The notes under the pieces: generated by a model
Told to the model about the DNA's origin: nothing
Databases searched by the model: none
The model's input: only the letters and a program-made list of their open reading frames with translations
In this document: one piece after another, positions 1 to 5,883 of the stretch
How the letters are laid out: the number at the start of each line of letters is the position of its first letter
Position numbering within the stretch: position 1 is the stretch's first letter
Origin: Eubacterium sp.
GTDB taxonomy: Bacteria; Bacillota; Clostridia; Peptostreptococcales; Anaerovoracaceae
Direction of reading: 5' to 3'
NCBI GenBank assembly: GCA_017419895.1
Contig: JAFOKI010000158.1
Location: 1 to 5,883 of the forward strand
DNA length: 5,883 nucleotides
Position numbers and translations under genes: made by a program

Positions 1-65
1 CCTGCTATGTTTACGCGTACGCCCAGAACGGCGTTTGCGCAAAAATCAAGGTGACTGTGAAGTAA
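1..65 (+). CDS. C-terminal end of a Big_2 (bacterial Ig-like) surface protein, partial
   Basis: Only the last 20 complete codons are visible, in the frame starting at base 3 and ending with TAA at 63-65. The residues include YVYAYAQNGV and close with KIKVTVK. This alternating beta-strand ending, with a Y-A-Q-N-G turn and a final V-x-V-K strand, is typical of the last strand of bacterial Ig-like group 2 domains in Gram-positive cell-surface or secreted proteins, where the domain often sits at the extreme C-terminus. No LPxTG sorting signal or membrane anchor follows, so attachment, if any, must be by another part of the protein. A strong terminator follows 62 bases after the stop. The start and the main domains lie outside the window, so the overall function cannot be told. 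The call rests on a very short match. Confidence 0.6.
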   Translation, partial: CYVYAYAQNGVCAKIKVTVK

Positions 66-127
66 CGTCGCAGACCACTGCGAAACAGGGACGCGCAAGG
101 CGAGGCCTCGACTAATTGATATAAGGC

Positions 128-162
128 AGGAGCCGGATCCATAGGTCCGGCTCCTTTGTTTT
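128..162 (+). terminator. Rho-independent terminator of the Big_2 gene
   Basis: A perfect 10-bp stem, AGGAGCCGGA (128-137) with TCCGGCTCCT (146-155), can be extended inward by a T-G wobble and a C-G pair to leave the 4-base loop CATA. It is followed at once by TTTGTTTT (155-162 including the last stem T). It lies 62 bases after the stop of the plus-strand gene and faces the right way to end that transcript. Confidence 0.9.
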
Positions 163-245
163 ATGTGTTTTCGGGTGGTTTGGCTTAACTATTGTCCCTT
201 TTTTAAATATATAGCTAAAAAGGGTAACACCTTGCGCGATCCGGT

Positions 246-275
246 CACAAATCTGCCGATCCGGCCTGATTTGTG
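246..275. repeat. Imperfect hairpin with CACAAATC/GATTTGTG arms
   Basis: The arms CACAAATC (246-253) and GATTTGTG (268-275) are perfect inverse complements. Inside them GCCG (255-258) pairs with CGGC (262-265) around a 3-base loop, giving a 12-bp stem broken by one small internal loop. On the plus strand it is followed by TAATATTTTC, so it could act as a weak back-up terminator for the gene at the left edge. It shares the CACAAA/TTTGTG core with the hairpin at 357-394. The function is not established. Confidence 0.5.
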
Positions 276-352
276 TAATATTTTCAACGATCTTAAGGGG
301 TGCGAACCATCAGATGGCGAGGCTGATCATCGGGACAGGCTATACCCATTGG

Positions 353-394
353 AAAAGTTACACAAATGCCGCAGTAAACCACGTTTTGTGTAAC
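353..394 (-). terminator. Probable terminator of the minus-strand gene cluster
   Basis: Read on the minus strand, GTTACACAAA (complement of 385-394) and TTTGTGTAAC (complement of 357-366) form a perfect 10-bp stem. The 18-base interior can fold further as a 5-bp stem CGTGG/CTGCG (with two G-T wobbles) around TTTA. The stem is followed by TTTTCC (353-356 and beyond). It lies 18 bases after the stop codon of the last minus-strand gene. The stem is AT-rich and the T-tract is only four long, so this is weaker than the serS terminator. Confidence 0.5.
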
Positions 395-412
395 AGACAG
401 GTGGGTTTCGGA

Positions 413-922
413 TCAATAATAGCCGCGCGGAGCGAATACCACGAAAGCGTTGTAGCGCATGTGTTCGTATGAAACGACTTCTCCGCCGCCAACGCCCGAA
501 AGTCTGGATCCAATCGAGATACTGCCTTCGGTGCCATAACCGAGCGATGTCGAATACTGCAGATCGACTATGTCAAATTTATTCTCCCTCACCAGACCGT
601 TGATCCTGCCGGTGAGATTTCCGAATGTGGATTCCTGAAGCTCGCAGATATACAGATAAGGATATTCGCGGCCTTTATAGAAACAGTTCGGCAGCCTAGC
701 GACACCGTATCCCCTTTTTAGAACGTACTTTTCGATGGGGTGGCGGCGTTCAAGTTCGGCGAGGTTGCGCTTCATCTGTTCCTTCCGCTCGTATTCTTTT
801 TGCTCCGCTTCCGTTCTTTCGGTCTTCTGTTCCGGTTTCCGTTTTGGAAACTGATTGAACATATTAAAAGCCTCTTCAAACGTCGAGGAAAAATGACTGA
901 AATCGTCGTTTTTGTTTGCCAT
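413..922 (-). CDS. Uncharacterised 169-residue protein with a charged N-terminal helix and possible Cse60-like tail
   Basis: I do not recognise this protein with certainty. It has no signal peptide or membrane segment. Residues 1-26 are Phe/Asn-rich. Residues 27-61 are strongly charged (Lys/Glu/Arg) and probably form a long helix or short coiled coil. Residues 62-169 look globular, with aromatic strands (YPYLYICEL, DIVDLQYSTS) and a glycine-rich stretch at about 128-148, ending in YNAFVVFAPRGYY. The order in the tail, ICELQES, then a helix (INGLVREN), then DIVDLQYSTS, then a final strand YNAFVVF, recalls the small sporulation protein Cse60 family, but this is a by-eye resemblance only. The ATG at 920-922 has a GGAG ribosome binding site (complement of 930-933) seven bases upstream. 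It is the last gene of the minus-strand cluster, 56 bases after the decarboxylase gene, with a probable terminator behind it. A real gene is likely; the function is unknown. Confidence 0.75.
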   Translation of the reverse strand: MANKNDDFSHFSSTFEEAFNMFNQFPKRKPEQKTERTEAEQKEYERKEQMKRNLAELERRHPIEKYVLKRGYGVARLPNCFYKGREYPYLYICELQESTFGNLTGRINGLVRENKFDIVDLQYSTSLGYGTEGSISIGSRLSGVGGGEVVSYEHMRYNAFVVFAPRGYY

Positions 923-978
923 AATCTGTCTCCATTCCGATGCGCAGCCTTTGATCCTGCCGTTTCGCAGCAGCGATT

Positions 979-2199
979 CTATTGCGCTGCCGCTATGTTC
1001 TTGAGCACACTTACCAGTTTTTCGTAATCCGATCTTTCATTCCCGATTCCCGTAACAAAGAGGACTGCCCTATCCGTTGCGAGTTCCGGCCAGATGCCGC
1101 GGGCAATCAAAGCCTGCTGCAGCTGTATCCCATCCATACCGTCCATCGACATCAATATCTTGGTTTCGTCCGTGACCATGTCATTCAGGCAAATGCGCAC
1201 ATCCGGGACGGCTGCCATTTCTTTCCGTAACCAAAGAATGTTTTCATGCCATTCCTTAATGAGCTGTTCCCCGCACTTTTCCATGATTTCTGCGTTCAGC
1301 GCGAGCGATTCCATCAGAATATATGAGGGGCTTGACGACTCGAACAAAGCAAGTGCTTCTTCGAAGGCCTGCGTCGAAACTCTGTCGCCGAATATGTGGG
1401 CGACCGCCGACTGCGTAAAAGAAGCAAGCGTTTTGTGCGTGCTTTCGATCACAATATCGGCGCCGCAGCGCGCCGCCGATGCCGGAGGCATTCCTTCCGG
1501 TTCCCTTACAAAGCGGTCGAAGTACGCAAGGTGCGCGCCGTGCGCCTGATCGCAGATCAGGCGCAGCCCGCGGGCATGGACGACCTCGGCGATGCCCGCG
1601 AGCTCGCTCATCACGCCGTAATAATTTGGATGCGTGATGAGCACGGCGCGCGCCGCCGGGTACTTGTCCATCATTTCTTCTATATCCCGCGCTGTCACAC
1701 AGGCGGTAAAGTCCGGATCAACCGGTAAATCTATACATGAATCGTATGCTTTGCCATTCCCCATCACAACGGCCTTAGCGCCGGCAAGTCTGATACCATT
1801 CATCACGGATCTGTGCGGCATCGGGGAAACGATGACTGTATCCCCCGGGGACAGGACCGAGTATAATGCGGCCTGGATGCCGGCTGTCGATCCGTTTACC
1901 AGAAGATAACTCGCGCGGCTTCCGCTTTGTTTTCTGTACATTTCAGCGACATCAGAAATGATCCCCTCGCGGGCAAACAGATTGCCCGAACCCGGGATCT
2001 CCGTGATATCGCGGTCAGCGGCAGCTGCCAGGCAGCTTGTGCCGGCATTCCCAAGAACCGAAGCTGCGTCTGCTTCTCCGATCGCTTCCCGTATCAGCGT
2101 GCGCCTAAAAAAACGGGCGCCTTTGTGACCCGGAGTATGGAAACTGACAGCACCTGAAGCCGCGTATTCATTTATGAAATCAGTAAGCGGATTAGACAT
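979..2199 (-). CDS. PLP-dependent Orn/Lys/Arg decarboxylase-family protein, short C-terminus
   Basis: This 406-residue fold-type I PLP enzyme belongs to the Orn/Lys/Arg decarboxylase group (SpeA/YaaO-like in Bacillus). Members decarboxylate a basic amino acid to agmatine, cadaverine or putrescine in the cytoplasm. Visible signatures are HTPGHKG (21-27), DITEIPG (64-70), the phosphate-binding NGSTAGI (102-108), His129 expected to stack on the cofactor, CDQAHGAH (216-223) with Asp217 for the pyridine nitrogen, and STHKTL with Lys256 as the Schiff-base lysine. All key cofactor residues are present. The usual family length is about 470-490. This protein stops soon after the segment DRAVLFVTGIGNERSDYEKL and lacks the normal end with its Pro-rich PPGIP-type motif, so substrate choice or activity may differ. 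A stretch of about 36 residues lies between HTPGHKG and DITEIPG, somewhat long for the family. Its ATG (2197-2199) lies inside the end of the GNAT gene (8-base overlap ATGTCTAA) and has only a weak GAAAG upstream, so translation is probably coupled. The substrate cannot be read from sequence. Confidence 0.85.
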   Translation of the reverse strand: MSNPLTDFINEYAASGAVSFHTPGHKGARFFRRTLIREAIGEADAASVLGNAGTSCLAAAADRDITEIPGSGNLFAREGIISDVAEMYRKQSGSRASYLLVNGSTAGIQAALYSVLSPGDTVIVSPMPHRSVMNGIRLAGAKAVVMGNGKAYDSCIDLPVDPDFTACVTARDIEEMMDKYPAARAVLITHPNYYGVMSELAGIAEVVHARGLRLICDQAHGAHLAYFDRFVREPEGMPPASAARCGADIVIESTHKTLASFTQSAVAHIFGDRVSTQAFEEALALFESSSPSYILMESLALNAEIMEKCGEQLIKEWHENILWLRKEMAAVPDVRICLNDMVTDETKILMSMDGMDGIQLQQALIARGIWPELATDRAVLFVTGIGNERSDYEKLVSVLKNIAAAQ

Positions 2200-2752
2200 T
2201 CAGATCTTTCACCATTATGTATTCTTCGGTATTTTCACCGATCGTCCTAAAACCAGCCCGCTCGTACATGCGGACGGCATAGTTTGCTTTCTGGACAGCG
2301 AGCGAAACGCGGCTGAAGCCTTTGTCACGAAGGCGGCTGCAAAGTTCGTCAAGCAGCCCGGTGCCGATCCCCCGCTCACGGTAAGGCGCCTTGACGGAGA
2401 TCGCGATCGACGGGGTATCGTCATCTACATGTCCGTAATCATTCATGATCCTGGACCATGCCGCGCCTACCTGGTGAACCGGAGCGCTGTCACTGTCGCC
2501 ATTAACGATGCCACTGTCACCGTTGCCGCTCTCAGCGCTGCCACTGTCATCGCTGCCACTATCGGCACTGAGATCCGCGACCACGCAGATGTCTGCCTCC
2601 CCTGACCCGAAATCCTCATAATAAACCGCCAGTTCGGGCAGATCCACGATTGACCTGTCAGGCGGTTCGACACCTTCCGGTATGAAAATCGCGTCGTAAA
2701 GGAAATCCTTCAGCAGTCCGTATTCACTTTTCGCCATCAACCTTACAGTCAT
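2192..2752 (-). CDS. GNAT-family N-acetyltransferase with repeat-encoded Ser/Gly/Asp loop
   Basis: This 186-residue protein should transfer an acetyl group from acetyl-CoA to an amine; the acceptor is unknown. The N-terminal part (3-48), with FLYDAIFIPEG at 17-27 and LPELAVYYEDFG at 38-49, is typical of a widespread but uncharacterised bacterial GNAT subgroup. The acetyl-CoA motif A is at 115-135, with the pyrophosphate loop RERGIGTG (125-132). Motif B follows with VQKANYAVRMYERAGF (153-168). Between strands 2 and 3, where relatives have a short turn, residues 62-91 form an acidic Ser/Gly/Asp-rich insertion encoded by a 15-base tandem repeat. The first ATG (2750-2752) keeps the beta-1 strand TVRLMAKSEY but has no visible Shine-Dalgarno. 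The ATG at codon 6 has AAGG only three bases upstream and would lose beta-1, so the first ATG is preferred. The gene lies 18 bases after the hydrolase gene and overlaps the decarboxylase start by 8 bases. Confidence 0.88.
   Translation of the reverse strand: MTVRLMAKSEYGLLKDFLYDAIFIPEGVEPPDRSIVDLPELAVYYEDFGSGEADICVVADLSADSGSDDSGSAESGNGDSGIVNGDSDSAPVHQVGAAWSRIMNDYGHVDDDTPSIAISVKAPYRERGIGTGLLDELCSRLRDKGFSRVSLAVQKANYAVRMYERAGFRTIGENTEEYIMVKDLNV
2483..2563 (-). repeat. 15-base tandem repeat (minisatellite) inside the GNAT gene
   Basis: On the minus strand, codons 64-90 consist of four contiguous 15-base units, then 6 bases (Asn-Gly), then a fifth unit. The unit consensus is roughly GAC AGT GGC AGC GNT. 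The encoded units are DSGSD, DSGSA, ESGNG, DSGIV, then NG, then DSDSA. The units differ by substitutions but stay in frame, so copy-number change by slippage or recombination would alter only the loop length and not the reading frame. Confidence 0.85.
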
Positions 2753-2753
2753 T

Positions 2754-2762
2754 ATTATACCA
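2754..2762 (-). promoter_or_regulatory. Possible extended -10 promoter element before the GNAT gene
   Basis: The minus strand reads TGGTATAAT, a perfect TATAAT with the TGn extension, and ends one base before the ATG of the GNAT gene. No good -35 is seen 17 bases further upstream (CAGGGC). A transcript from here would start at about codons 2-3, so it would not carry the first ATG. It could serve the codon-6 ATG or the decarboxylase gene downstream. The match could also be chance in an AT-rich gap. Confidence 0.35.
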
Positions 2763-2770
2763 AAACCGGC

Positions 2771-3610
2771 TTATTCGCCCTGCTGCGCCAGCCTGTCCAC
2801 CAGGAACGCGAGCACGCGGTCGTTGAAATCCTTTGCCTGCTCGTAAACGCCGTGGCTGTAGCCTTCGTACATGAACAGTTCGCTTCCGGCGATCTTCCCG
2901 TGTATATCGACGGATGCCTGCGCGTTTACGATTTTGTCGCGGCTTGCGCCTAAGATAAGAGTCGGGCACGCGATCTTGTCCAGTTCATCATAAACGTCAT
3001 GTTCCAGACAGGACTTCGCGAGGATCTTGAATCTCGTATAGTCCTTAGGCTTCGCGAAAGCGAGGGCTTTGTTCATGATCCTGCCGCGTCTCAAGTAGGC
3101 GCCTGTGTAGGAGCGCTCGGCGGTGTCGACCATTATACCGCGGTAGTCGTCTCTGTCGGCCATATCGAGCCAGGTCCCGATGGCGGTCTTCATTGTGTCA
3201 TTCGGTTTGGACGCGGTGACAGCAAGCACGAGGCTTTTCACTCTGTCCGGATGCCGGATCGCGAGCTGCTGCGCTATCATTCCGCCCTGGGAGACCCCGA
3301 ATACATGGGCTGAACCGATCCCGAGCCTCTGCATTATCTCATCCAGGTCGTCTGCCATGTCAGCCGTGGTGAATCCCGCCGGCATGCCGTTACGACGGCT
3401 GAAAACATATACCTTGAAATACCTGGCGAAGGCTCTGTACATCAAAGCGAACGGAACCGCTACGCCTTTTGCGGTCTTGAAACCGTCACCGACACCGGGG
3501 AGCATTATCAGCGGTTCGGTACCCGTACCGAAACTTATGTAATAGCAGTCGGTCCCGCCTACCGCGATTACCCCGTTTTTTGCGCTTTTTACCAGATCGA
3601 TAGTTCCCAT
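2771..3610 (-). CDS. Alpha/beta-fold hydrolase
   Basis: This 279-residue cytoplasmic alpha/beta hydrolase has no signal peptide. The first strands and the oxyanion loop are at IMLPGVGDG (35-43). The nucleophile elbow is GVSQGG (105-110) with Ser107. The acid follows the late strand TLILGASRD, at Asp225. The catalytic His is in GYSHGVYEQ, at His253, so the full Ser-Asp-His triad is present. The length and the layout, with a helical cap at about 135-205, match the general esterase/peptidase-like family whose members act on esters, amides or C-C bonds; the substrate cannot be deduced. The ATG at 3608-3610 is chosen because AAGGGA sits just upstream and because the frame further upstream runs antisense-like inside the neighbouring cardiolipin synthase gene. 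Only 14 bases separate it from that gene, so the two are probably co-transcribed. A role on lipid esters would fit the neighbour but is speculation. Confidence 0.9.
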   Translation of the reverse strand: MGTIDLVKSAKNGVIAVGGTDCYYISFGTGTEPLIMLPGVGDGFKTAKGVAVPFALMYRAFARYFKVYVFSRRNGMPAGFTTADMADDLDEIMQRLGIGSAHVFGVSQGGMIAQQLAIRHPDRVKSLVLAVTASKPNDTMKTAIGTWLDMADRDDYRGIMVDTAERSYTGAYLRRGRIMNKALAFAKPKDYTRFKILAKSCLEHDVYDELDKIACPTLILGASRDKIVNAQASVDIHGKIAGSELFMYEGYSHGVYEQAKDFNDRVLAFLVDRLAQQGE

Positions 3611-3624
3611 ATAAATTCCCTTTT

Positions 3625-5172
3625 TTAAAGCAGCGGGCTGAACAGTCTCAAAGCAAATCCCAGTACGGAACCGATGTAACGTTTCCTTAGGCCTTCCTCG
3701 TTCAGCCGTTCGCTCGTCAGCATAGTCCTGACGAAGTCTTCCCTTAAGCCTTCGATCACTTCCCGGTTCTCCATGATCAAAGTGCCGCACTCGAAATGCA
3801 GGAAGAAACTGCGGAAGTCGAAATTGATAGTGCCGACCACGGCGGCTTTGTTGTCGCAAAGCACGCACTTGGAATGAAGGAATCCCGGCGAATACTCATA
3901 TATCTTGACCCCTGCCTTCATGAGATTCGCATAGTAGGAGCGCGTCACCGAGTACACGACGCGTTTGTCCGGGATGCCGGGAACGATAAGCCTCACATCT
4001 ACACCGCGCTTGGCCGCGGTCTTGAGGCCCTCCTCCATCTCGTTGTCGAGCACGAGATACGGTGTGAAAATATACAGATTCTCGGTAGCCTGATCCATTA
4101 TCTCGAAATAAACCGTCTCACCGACACGCTCGTCATCGAGCGGGCTGTCCGAGAAAGGCTGGATCACACCGTCCGCTTCGAACGGCTCAGGATGGTAGGC
4201 GTGCGGCGCGAAAGCTTTGTAGTCGCCGTCGCGTTTTTCGAACGTGTTCCACATGTTGAGGAACATGACGGTGAAATTCCAGACCGCATCGCCCCGGAGG
4301 CGGATACCTGCGTCCTTCCAGTGCCCGAAGCGAACAGTTTTATTGGCGTATTCGTCGGCGATATTCGCTCCGCCGCTGTACGCGGTATGGCCATCGATCA
4401 CCATTATCTTGCGGTGGTCGCGGTTGTTGTAGATCAGTGAAAAAATCGGTTTGACCGTGTTGAAAGCCATGACTGAGATCCCGGCGGCTCTGAGGTTCTT
4501 CACGAAATGCTTCGGCAGGATTCTGGCGCTCCCGAAATCGTCATAGATGATGCGGATGTCGACGCCCTGTGCAGCTTTCTCTTTCAGTATTGCGAAGATG
4601 CTGTCCCAGAGCTCGCCCCGCCCGATTATAAAATACTCTATAAATACAAAGTGCTCCGCCGACTTAAGATCCTCCAGCATGTCCGCAAACATGCTGTCAC
4701 CCAGCGGATAATACTTGGTCTCGGTGTTCGTCCATGCCGGGTAAAGCCCGTAGTCGTGCAGATACCGCGCTGTCGTGCGCATGCGCTCGTCTTCGATCGT
4801 CTCTAACGGCATGACCTGGTCCAGGTCATGTCTGTGCGGTACTTCCTGCGCCAGGATCTTCCTCTGGAGCGATTTGGTCGTACGCTTGCGCCCGTACAGC
4901 AGATATAACAAAGCTCCCGCTGCCGGCATTACCGCTATCAGGAACATCCATCCTATTTTATACGCCGGGTGGTACGAGCTCCAGACTACCATCAGGATCA
5001 TAAAGAGCCCGAACGCACCCATTGCGGTTCCCACCCATCCCGCGTAATCCTGGAACTGCACCAGAAGCACGATAACATAAAGAAACTGGATAAGGAACAA
5101 CAGTGCGGTGATCGTTATTCTGTTGAATACGATTCCTATTAAATTGGAAAGCAAGCTGTGACGCTCTCTCAT
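3625..5172 (-). CDS. cls: Cardiolipin synthase (phospholipase D superfamily)
   Basis: This 515-residue membrane enzyme is expected to join two phosphatidylglycerol molecules into cardiolipin plus glycerol. The N-terminus holds three hydrophobic segments (about 19-40, 46-64 and 73-93), followed by YGRKR, typical of the membrane anchor of bacterial Cls. Two phospholipase D HKD motifs follow: HRKIMVID (His253, Lys255, Asp260) with GGANIADEY behind it, and HSKCVLCD (His433, Lys435, Asp440) with GTINFDFRSF behind it. Length and order match typical clostridial and bacillar Cls. The ATG at 5170-5172 has AGGAG (complement of 5179-5183) six bases upstream. A strong terminator separates it from serS, so it is the first gene of the minus-strand cluster and should have its own promoter in 5173-5228, although no clear -10 is visible there. 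A different phosphatidyltransfer reaction within the family is possible, but both motifs are intact. Confidence 0.93.
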   Translation of the reverse strand: MRERHSLLSNLIGIVFNRITITALLFLIQFLYVIVLLVQFQDYAGWVGTAMGAFGLFMILMVVWSSYHPAYKIGWMFLIAVMPAAGALLYLLYGRKRTTKSLQRKILAQEVPHRHDLDQVMPLETIEDERMRTTARYLHDYGLYPAWTNTETKYYPLGDSMFADMLEDLKSAEHFVFIEYFIIGRGELWDSIFAILKEKAAQGVDIRIIYDDFGSARILPKHFVKNLRAAGISVMAFNTVKPIFSLIYNNRDHRKIMVIDGHTAYSGGANIADEYANKTVRFGHWKDAGIRLRGDAVWNFTVMFLNMWNTFEKRDGDYKAFAPHAYHPEPFEADGVIQPFSDSPLDDERVGETVYFEIMDQATENLYIFTPYLVLDNEMEEGLKTAAKRGVDVRLIVPGIPDKRVVYSVTRSYYANLMKAGVKIYEYSPGFLHSKCVLCDNKAAVVGTINFDFRSFFLHFECGTLIMENREVIEGLREDFVRTMLTSERLNEEGLRKRYIGSVLGFALRLFSPLL

Positions 5173-5182
5173 GCCTCTCTCC

Positions 5183-5229
5183 TGTCGGCTGACATCCGCC
5201 GCGCCGGATCTGCTGCCCGGCGGCTGACA
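5183..5229. repeat. TGTCAGCCG direct repeat and near-palindrome upstream of cls
   Basis: The plus-strand 9-mer CGGCTGACA occurs at 5186-5194 and 5221-5229, starting 35 bases apart, between the serS terminator and the cls start. The copy nearer the gene is part of the near-palindrome TGTCGGCTGACA (5183-5194, one mismatched pair), which touches the cls ribosome binding site. It could be an operator, but no named regulator motif is recognised, and part of the second copy lies in the base of the terminator T-tract. Confidence 0.4.
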
Positions 5230-5261
5230 AAAAATCCGCGGCGGCCGGCATGGCCGCCGCG
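5229..5261 (-). terminator. Strong Rho-independent terminator of serS
   Basis: On the minus strand, CGCGGCGGCC and GGCCGCCGCG form a perfect, entirely G-C 10-bp stem (5237-5261) around the 5-base loop ATGCC. After GA it is followed by TTTTTT (complement of 5229-5234). It begins 16 bases after the serS stop codon and separates serS from the cls gene cluster. Confidence 0.95.
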
Positions 5262-5277
5262 TATGGCTGCTCTGTTG

Positions 5278-5883
<606 letters not shown>

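Larger units (their letters stand above)
66..412. other. Convergent intergenic region with terminators and short inverted repeats
   Basis: This 347-base stretch separates a plus-strand gene from the minus-strand gene cluster that converges on it. It holds the plus-strand terminator (128-162), a probable minus-strand terminator (353-394), a hairpin at 246-275, an AT-rich inverted repeat CCCTTTTT/AAAAAGGG (196-203 and 217-224, in the wrong orientation for a terminator), a 10-bp palindrome CGAGGCCTCG (101-110), a small CGCAG/CTGCG hairpin (69-82) and a direct repeat CGATCCGG (237-244 and 257-264). I see no convincing gene. The 76-codon open frame beginning at 163 starts inside the T-tract of the terminator and has no ribosome binding site. 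A structured small RNA cannot be excluded. Confidence 0.6.

Noticed and set aside
101..110. Perfect palindrome CGAGGCCTCG
   Set aside because: It is only 10 bp, a single copy and not linked to a promoter or T-tract. It is likely chance.
196..224. Inverted repeat CCCTTTTT/AAAAAGGG as a terminator
   Set aside because: The T-run is in the first arm and no T-tract follows on either strand, so it does not have terminator geometry. It may be a chance AT-rich hairpin.
296..310. tRNA T-arm-like GGTTCGCACC on the minus strand
   Set aside because: The flanking bases do not form the 5-bp T-stem, the conserved A of the T-loop is missing, and no acceptor or anticodon arms are found.
163..393. A 76-codon plus-strand open frame after the Big_2 gene
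   Set aside because: Its ATG lies at the end of the terminator T-tract, there is no ribosome binding site, the residue make-up looks random, and it runs through two hairpins.
1094..1549. A 151-codon plus-strand open frame
   Set aside because: It is antisense to the PLP enzyme, with low-complexity Ser/Cys/Met-rich residues and no supporting start signal.
3611..3868. An 86-codon N-terminal extension of the alpha/beta hydrolase
   Set aside because: It lies wholly out of frame within the end of cls and the 14-base gap, is Arg-rich and unlike the family, and the ATG at 3608-3610 has its own ribosome site.
3796..4440. A 214-codon plus-strand open frame
   Set aside because: It is antisense to cls, whose HKD motifs are intact, and shows no recognisable domain. 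Long antisense frames are common in such coding sequence.
5183..5229. CRISPR-like repeat
   Set aside because: There are only two 9-base copies; array length, repeat size and cas genes are all lacking.

Overview
The window looks like a piece of a chromosome from a low-to-mid G+C Gram-positive anaerobe (Bacillota, probably Clostridia). Three things suggest this: a bacterial Ig-like (Big_2) surface-protein tail ending in a KVTVK-type strand, a clostridial-style cardiolipin synthase with an N-terminal membrane anchor, and a Bacillus/Clostridium-type Orn/Lys/Arg decarboxylase fold. Base composition looks like roughly half G+C by eye. This placement is an inference, and no rRNA or lineage marker is present.

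Layout: at the left edge the last 20 codons of a plus-strand gene (Big_2-type C-terminus) run in and stop at 63-65, followed by a good Rho-independent terminator at 128-162. From there to 412 lies a convergent intergenic stretch with short inverted repeats built on CACAAA/TTTGTG, one of which is a plausible terminator for the minus-strand genes. Everything else is on the minus strand. Reading from the right edge: the C-terminal half of seryl-tRNA synthetase (serS), a very strong GC-rich terminator (5229-5261), then five genes in a row: cardiolipin synthase / phospholipase D family protein, alpha/beta hydrolase, GNAT acetyltransferase, PLP-dependent Orn/Lys/Arg decarboxylase-like protein, and an unrecognised 169-residue protein.

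The gaps between the five genes are 14, 18, -8 (overlap) and 56 bases, so they can form one transcription unit separate from serS. A TGGTATAAT extended -10 sequence just in front of the GNAT gene suggests a possible internal promoter. No shared pathway is evident for the whole set. The tightest link is GNAT/decarboxylase, whose reading frames overlap by 8 bases and could act on related amines (inference only).

No mobile element, CRISPR array, rRNA, tRNA or defence system was found. The most unusual item is a 15-base tandem repeat inside the GNAT gene, which inserts an acidic Ser/Gly/Asp-rich loop into an otherwise ordinary acetyltransferase. Other points worth a look are a short decarboxylase lacking the usual C-terminal end, an orphan protein with a faint Cse60-like tail, and the repeated TTTGTGTAA hairpins in the convergent intergenic region.
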